Shown here: positions 33,320-37,251 of the stretch, piece by piece | Position numbering within the stretch: position 1 is the stretch's first letter | Layout of the letters: every line of letters starts with the position of its first letter | Assembly: GCA_903846555.1 (NCBI GenBank) | Contig: CAINBI010000167.1 | Coordinates: 1-37,251, forward strand | Reading direction: 5' to 3' | Origin: an uncultured Pseudomonadota bacterium | GTDB lineage: Bacteria > Pseudomonadota > Gammaproteobacteria > Burkholderiales > Methylophilaceae | Length of the DNA: 37,251 nucleotides | Translations under genes and position numbers: made by a program | The notes under the pieces: generated by a model | Seen by the model: the letters and a program-made list of their open reading frames with translations, nothing else | Told to the model about the DNA's origin: nothing | Databases searched by the model: none

Positions 33320-36300
33320 ATGCTTTTACCCAAGGTGAATCTTAAGGGTCTCAGGCTCGGCCTGATGGCCGTTGTAGGGATAAGCCTGCTATTGCTACTT
33401 ATTATTCAGTTTGTTGCTGCACGCTCTTTGCTAGTGCGGGGATACTCTAGCCTAGAATCAGACAAGACCTATATTCAGATTAAAAACGCCCAAAGAATGA
33501 TAGCGCTACAAGGCCAGCAATTGGAGGGGCTTACCAAGAACTGGGCGCACTGGGACGATAGCTATGACTACATGGCTACGCACAAACAGGCTTACATCGA
33601 CTCCAATTACACCAATGCAGTTTTTTCTAACCTAAAAATAAATGCGATATTTCTAACAAATAACAATGGTGAGATTGTTTACCAGAGTGGATATGACTTT
33701 GTTAACGATAAGCCTTGGGCAATACCATCAAAGCTTAATCTAGCGGTCAGTAAGAATGGTATATTTATTCGACCGACTAAAACAGGAAGTATTACAGGCC
33801 TATTGTGGACAGACAATGGGCTGATGATGGTGTCAGCCATGGACATTTTGCCTACCATTCCCCAAGGCAGTCGTCGCGGCGTACTCATCATGATGCGACT
33901 CATTGACACGTTGCTGATTAAACAGCTTGAAGCTATCGTTGGCGCAAAAATTAGCATTACCCATATGTATGGCAATGCAAAAATCCCAGAAAATATAAGG
34001 CAAGCGGCTAAACAAATTAACAGTAAAAATAGCTGGGTGATGCAAGCGCTAAATAAAGATGAAGTGGCTGGTTATACCTGGCTGCACGAGGCTGATGCTG
34101 CAAACACGCTGATGTTGAGAACGATCAGTGACCGAAAAATATTCGAGCTGTGGCAAAACAGCTCGAACTTTATCCTCTGGTCAACTGGTGGAATCGCATT
34201 GCTGTTGTTTATTCTCAGCTGGATTTTTAATAAGCTGGTGATAGCTAGGCTCACCAAACTGAGCAATAGTGTGAGTTTTATTAATGAAGTCGCTAGCACG
34301 TCTACACGCGTCCCTACGTTCGTCGGTAATGATGAGCTTGCAAAGTTAGCTCAACGTATTAATGGCATGTTGATTAGTCTAGATGAACAGCAGAAAGCGT
34401 TAAAGGATAGTGAGTTTCGGTGGAAGTTTGCCATTGAAGGCTCAGGCGATGGCGTATGGGATTGGAACCCCCAGACCGATGAAGCTCATTATTCTATGCT
34501 GTGGAAGAGCATGCTAGGTTATTCAGAAGAAGATATTCTGCCGACAAATGATGAATGGGCGTCCCGTGTTCATCCTGACGATCAGTCGCATGTGAAGGCG
34601 ACGATGCAAGCATATCTAGATGGAAAAACCGATTTTTATGTTGCTGAATATCGCTTAAGATGTAAAAGTAATCAATATAAATGGATTCTTGGTCGAGGGA
34701 TGATTGTAAATCACAGCGAGGACGGCAAACCCTTACGCATGATAGGCACACATACCGACATTACTGAGCGCAAGCAGGCTGAGAGCGAACTTAAAATTGC
34801 CGCAACCGCTTTTGAATCGCAAGAAGGCATAATAGTTACCGATGTGAATAATATAATTCTTCGCGTTAACAGCGCCTTTACCAAAATCACTGGCTATACT
34901 GCGGCCGACGCCATTGGTCAAACGCCTTTCCTTATTAGCTCCGATCAGCATGATGAAGAATCTTTTTTAGTAATGTGGAACAGCATAAAAAACCAGGGCG
35001 TATGGGAAGGGGATATTTGGAATCGGCGTAAGAACGCTGACGTTTACCCAGGGCATCTCACCATCACCGCAGTAAAAGACGATAACAACATTGTCATCAA
35101 CTACGTAACAACCTTGACTGACATCACCCTGCGCAAAGCCGCAGAAGAGGAGATTCAGAGACTAGCTTTCTATGATGCGCTAACAGGTTTGCCGAACCGC
35201 CGCTTGTTGTTAGACAGGCTTAAACAGGCTGCAATTTATAGTGTACGCAGCGGTCAAGGCGGCGCAATACTGTTCCTCGATCTTGATCACTTTAAAACGC
35301 TTAATGACACCTTAGGTCACGACATTGGCGACCTATTGTTGCAGCAGGTTTCGTTAAGGCTTGAATCTTGCGTGCGCGAAGGTGATACCGTAGCCCGGCT
35401 TGGTGGTGATGAGTTTGTTATTATGCTGGAAAACTTGAGCGAACAAGCTGTTGAGGCAGCAGCTCAAGCAGAAGATGTTGGCGAAAAAATACTCGTAGCG
35501 CTCAATCAGCCTTATCAGTTGTCTATTCATGAATACAAAAGTACACCTAGTATCGGTGCGGCTATGATCAATAGGCAAAATTACTTGCCAGAGGAGTTGC
35601 TAAAGCAAGCTGACATCGCCATGTATCAAGCGAAGAAGGCTGGCCGCAATGCGATACGCTTCTTTGATCCGCAGATGCAGGCCAACATCAATGCCCGCGT
35701 AAACATGGAACGCGAATTACACTTAGCCTTAGAAAAGCAACAATTTCATCTGTATTACCAAGCTCAGGTAGACCATTTAGGATGTTGTATCGGTGTAGAA
35801 GCATTAATTCGCTGGATTCATCCCGATCGTGGCATGGTGTCACCACAGCAATTTGTGTCGCTGGCAGAAGATGCGGGGCTAATTCTGCCAATTGGCATTT
35901 GGGTGCTAAATACTGCATGCGCGCAAATTAAAGCTTGGCAGCTAGACTTAGTGACTAGTAACCTAACACTCTCGATAAATGTCAGTGCTAAACAATTTCA
36001 CCAGGTTGATTTTGTGGCGCAAGTTCAGTCGGCCGTGCTGCGGCATGGCATTAACCCGCTCAAACTTAAGCTAGAGCTAACAGAAAGCATGTTGCTGGAT
36101 AACGTTGAAGTCACTATCAGTACCATGCAGGCATTAAAAGCCATCGGAATTCGTTGCTCATTAGATGACTTTGGTACTGGCTATTCCTCTTTGCAATATC
36201 TCAAACAACTACCAATTTATCAGCTTAAAATAGACCAGACGTTCGTGTGCGACATTGCCAAAGACAATAGCGATTTAGCGATTGTCCGCACTATCGTCGC

Positions 36301-36472
36301 CATGGCAAAAACGCTGAATTTAGACGTAATAGCCGAAGGTGTGGAAACAAAGGCGCAGCGGCAGCTACTTCTGAATATTGGCTGCAAGCATTACCAAGGC
36401 TATTTGTTTGCTAAGCCATTACCTATTGCTCAGTTTAACGCTTTACTCAACACCGCATTGATAACCAGCTAA
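33320..36472 (+). CDS. CHASE4-HAMP-PAS-PAS-GGDEF-EAL protein
   Basis: 1050 residues. Transmembrane helix 1 (about 15-35), a periplasmic CHASE4-type sensor (about 45-275, with NWAHWDDSYDYM at 74-85), transmembrane helix 2 (about 285-307), HAMP (about 307-355), two PAS domains (about 370-485 and 490-610), GGDEF (about 615-780) and EAL (about 795-1045). Both catalytic domains look intact: GGDEF at 695-699 with I-site R686-D689; EAL at 827-829, LDDFGTGYSSL, LKIDQTFV and AEGVET. It can probably both make and degrade c-di-GMP under control of an extracytoplasmic signal. The ATG has only a weak Shine-Dalgarno. It is preceded by a palindrome and a poly-C run. Confidence 0.95.
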   Translation: MLLPKVNLKGLRLGLMAVVGISLLLLLIIQFVAARSLLVRGYSSLESDKTYIQIKNAQRMIALQGQQLEGLTKNWAHWDDSYDYMATHKQAYIDSNYTNAVFSNLKINAIFLTNNNGEIVYQSGYDFVNDKPWAIPSKLNLAVSKNGIFIRPTKTGSITGLLWTDNGLMMVSAMDILPTIPQGSRRGVLIMMRLIDTLLIKQLEAIVGAKISITHMYGNAKIPENIRQAAKQINSKNSWVMQALNKDEVAGYTWLHEADAANTLMLRTISDRKIFELWQNSSNFILWSTGGIALLLFILSWIFNKLVIARLTKLSNSVSFINEVASTSTRVPTFVGNDELAKLAQRINGMLISLDEQQKALKDSEFRWKFAIEGSGDGVWDWNPQTDEAHYSMLWKSMLGYSEEDILPTNDEWASRVHPDDQSHVKATMQAYLDGKTDFYVAEYRLRCKSNQYKWILGRGMIVNHSEDGKPLRMIGTHTDITERKQAESELKIAATAFESQEGIIVTDVNNIILRVNSAFTKITGYTAADAIGQTPFLISSDQHDEESFLVMWNSIKNQGVWEGDIWNRRKNADVYPGHLTITAVKDDNNIVINYVTTLTDITLRKAAEEEIQRLAFYDALTGLPNRRLLLDRLKQAAIYSVRSGQGGAILFLDLDHFKTLNDTLGHDIGDLLLQQVSLRLESCVREGDTVARLGGDEFVIMLENLSEQAVEAAAQAEDVGEKILVALNQPYQLSIHEYKSTPSIGAAMINRQNYLPEELLKQADIAMYQAKKAGRNAIRFFDPQMQANINARVNMERELHLALEKQQFHLYYQAQVDHLGCCIGVEALIRWIHPDRGMVSPQQFVSLAEDAGLILPIGIWVLNTACAQIKAWQLDLVTSNLTLSINVSAKQFHQVDFVAQVQSAVLRHGINPLKLKLELTESMLLDNVEVTISTMQALKAIGIRCSLDDFGTGYSSLQYLKQLPIYQLKIDQTFVCDIAKDNSDLAIVRTIVAMAKTLNLDVIAEGVETKAQRQLLLNIGCKHYQGYLFAKPLPIAQFNALLNTALITS

Positions 36473-36547
36473 AGAATGTGCTTTGGCGTGTAGACGCACA
36501 AAATTAGAGCAGAGCCACACTTGTTGTTTTAATCCTAAAAAAAGCAG

Positions 36548-36999
36548 TTACCCTGATTCCAAAGCGCACATTTGCGTGTAATTTGGCAGAGGACGCCGCG
36601 CTATTTTAGACGCGACGTAGTTTAAGAATACGTGCCAACGGTCTATCGATGGCAACTGCTCCGCAATCACACTCACATGCGCCAATGCAAGGCGGATATT
36701 GCTGACTAACGTCATCAACGTCTTGCCTGCGGCATGCATTGCCGTCAAATGTAATGTGTACTGACCCGCATGCTTGATGGCACGACCCACTCTGGCCAGC
36801 AATGACGGTCTACTGGTAATCGCCTCCATGCGTGCATCAGGCTTGGCGGCACGGCAGTACCAACTCCACCAGTTGTAAATCACGCCACTGCGCGTGCCGA
36901 GGTTTGGCAGCGCTCGATATCTTGTTTTGAGAAGCCACCCCAGCCTCATTGATTCTTCAGCTCATCAAAGCCGTTCTCACAATCCGCGCGGTTGACCAA
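36548..36999 (-). pseudogene. Decayed IS1380-type transposase, C-terminal remnant
   Basis: Read on the minus strand, from about 36999, VNRADCENGFDELKNQ is followed by TGA where IS1380 transposases have Trp, then GWGGFSKQDIERCQTSARAVA. A one-base frameshift follows, after which VIYNWWSWYCRAA, EAITSRPSLLARVGR and HAGQYTLHLT continue in another frame to 36548. The RADxENxFDELKNQWGWGGF and YNWW order is characteristic of the C-terminal part of IS1380-family transposases. The N-terminal two thirds is missing, so no active element is present. The 5' end of the remnant overlaps the first rRNA promoter on the other strand. Confidence 0.85.
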
Positions 37000-37019
37000 A
37001 GTTTAAGCCTATGTAGAAT
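36992..37019 (+). promoter_or_regulatory. rRNA operon promoter, upstream (P1)
   Basis: TTGACC (36992-36997), a 16-bp spacer and TAGAAT (37014-37019) are followed by GCGCACCTCGTT, a GC-rich discriminator as expected for growth-rate-controlled rRNA promoters. The -35 box lies in the transposase remnant. The downstream 12 bases match those after P2. Confidence 0.65.
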
Positions 37020-37150
37020 GCGCACCTCGTTACAAACAACCGTAACAAAAAGCAAAAAAAGTGTAAAACAGACCCGTTATAACTAATTAGAAGATGTTTC
37101 GAAATTAGAGTTGACGGCGATTAAAAGCGCTGTATAATGCGCACCTCGTT
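37017..37150. repeat. 15-bp direct repeat at the two rRNA start regions
   Basis: AATGCGCACCTCGTT occurs at 37017-37031 and again at 37136-37150, 119 bases apart. Each copy covers the end of a -10 box and the start region of one of the tandem rRNA promoters, which shows that part of the promoter region was duplicated or is strongly conserved. Confidence 0.9.
37111..37138 (+). promoter_or_regulatory. rRNA operon promoter, downstream (P2)
   Basis: TTGACG (37111-37116), a 16-bp spacer and a perfect TATAAT (37133-37138), followed by GCGCACCTCGTT. An AT-rich stretch before the -35 (37041-37110) could be an UP element. This is the stronger of two tandem promoters by consensus match. Confidence 0.85.
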
Positions 37151-37251
37151 CACGCAAAGCGTAACGAGAGGCTGGAAGGCAAGCCCTTCTAGGCACTGTT
37201 CTTTAACAATTTAACAACTGATAAGTGTGGGTGCTTGTGGAAGAGGCAAGC
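37145..37251 (+). other. rRNA operon leader with boxA; 16S gene begins beyond the window
   Basis: TGTTCTTTAACA (37197-37208) matches the boxA antitermination signal of rRNA leaders, and the following AACTGATAAGTGTGGGTG is the typical sequence just upstream of betaproteobacterial 16S genes. No 16S 5' end is reached by 37251. boxA should recruit the NusB/NusE antitermination complex. Confidence 0.85.

Noticed and set aside
37209-37251. 16S rRNA gene
   Set aside because: Only the leader is present; the sequence ends before a recognisable 16S 5' end.

Overview
The window looks like a chromosomal segment of a betaproteobacterium of moderate GC content. The conserved gene orders (yicC, kinase, phosphatase, rph, rdgB, hemW; argH, algZ/algR-like pair, hemC, hemD, hemX, hemY) and the YqjD/YqjE/YqjK cluster fit Nitrosomonadales, perhaps Methylophilaceae. 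That placement is inferred from gene content and order, not from a database search.

Layout. 1-186: 3' end of an unidentified gene. 368-1801 (-): PAS-PAS-GGDEF diguanylate cyclase, followed by about 700 bases without a convincing gene. 2529-8748 (-): yqjK-, yqjE- and yqjD-like stress/membrane proteins, mutY, a large AsmA-family protein and uppP. 9021-17784 (-): a type I restriction-modification island read hsdM, small ORF, dinD-like, hsdS, AlbA_2/Schlafen-type ATPase-like gene, hsdR. It is rich in repeats: an 11-bp tandem array before hsdR, 25-bp and ~30-bp direct repeats in hsdS, and a 23-bp inverted repeat plus 18-bp tandem repeats between dinD and hsdS. 17852-20903: yidB-like, an RluF/RluB-type pseudouridine synthase, a DUF3820 protein and yicC. 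21207-25922 (+): Ser/Thr kinase and PP2C phosphatase (ATGA-coupled), rph, rdgB, a small conserved-looking protein and hemW. 26018-27493 (-): argH. 27711-32888 (+): LytS/AlgZ-type kinase with LytTR/AlgR-type regulator, then hemC, hemD, hemX and a strikingly short hemY. 33320-36472 (+): CHASE4-HAMP-PAS-PAS-GGDEF-EAL protein. 36548-36999 (-): decayed IS1380-type transposase. 36992-37251: tandem promoters, boxA and leader of a ribosomal RNA operon whose 16S gene lies beyond the window.

How the genes work together. hemC, hemD, hemX and hemY serve tetrapyrrole synthesis, and HemW is a haem chaperone. rph, rdgB and yicC concern RNA processing and nucleotide-pool cleaning; mutY repairs 8-oxoG mispairs. 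The kinase/phosphatase and AlgZ/AlgR-like pairs are signalling modules. Two c-di-GMP proteins at opposite ends share a PAS-GGDEF module.

The most interesting signals are not protein genes: (1) two hairpins (8850-8910 and 25947-26008) sharing a 13-nt loop and a compensatory base-pair change, which suggests a structured intergenic repeat family; (2) the repeats throughout the restriction island; (3) an rRNA promoter whose -35 box lies inside a dead transposase gene; (4) a HemY lacking its TPR region next to a ~140-bp palindromic element. No wholly new multi-gene system could be shown from sequence alone.
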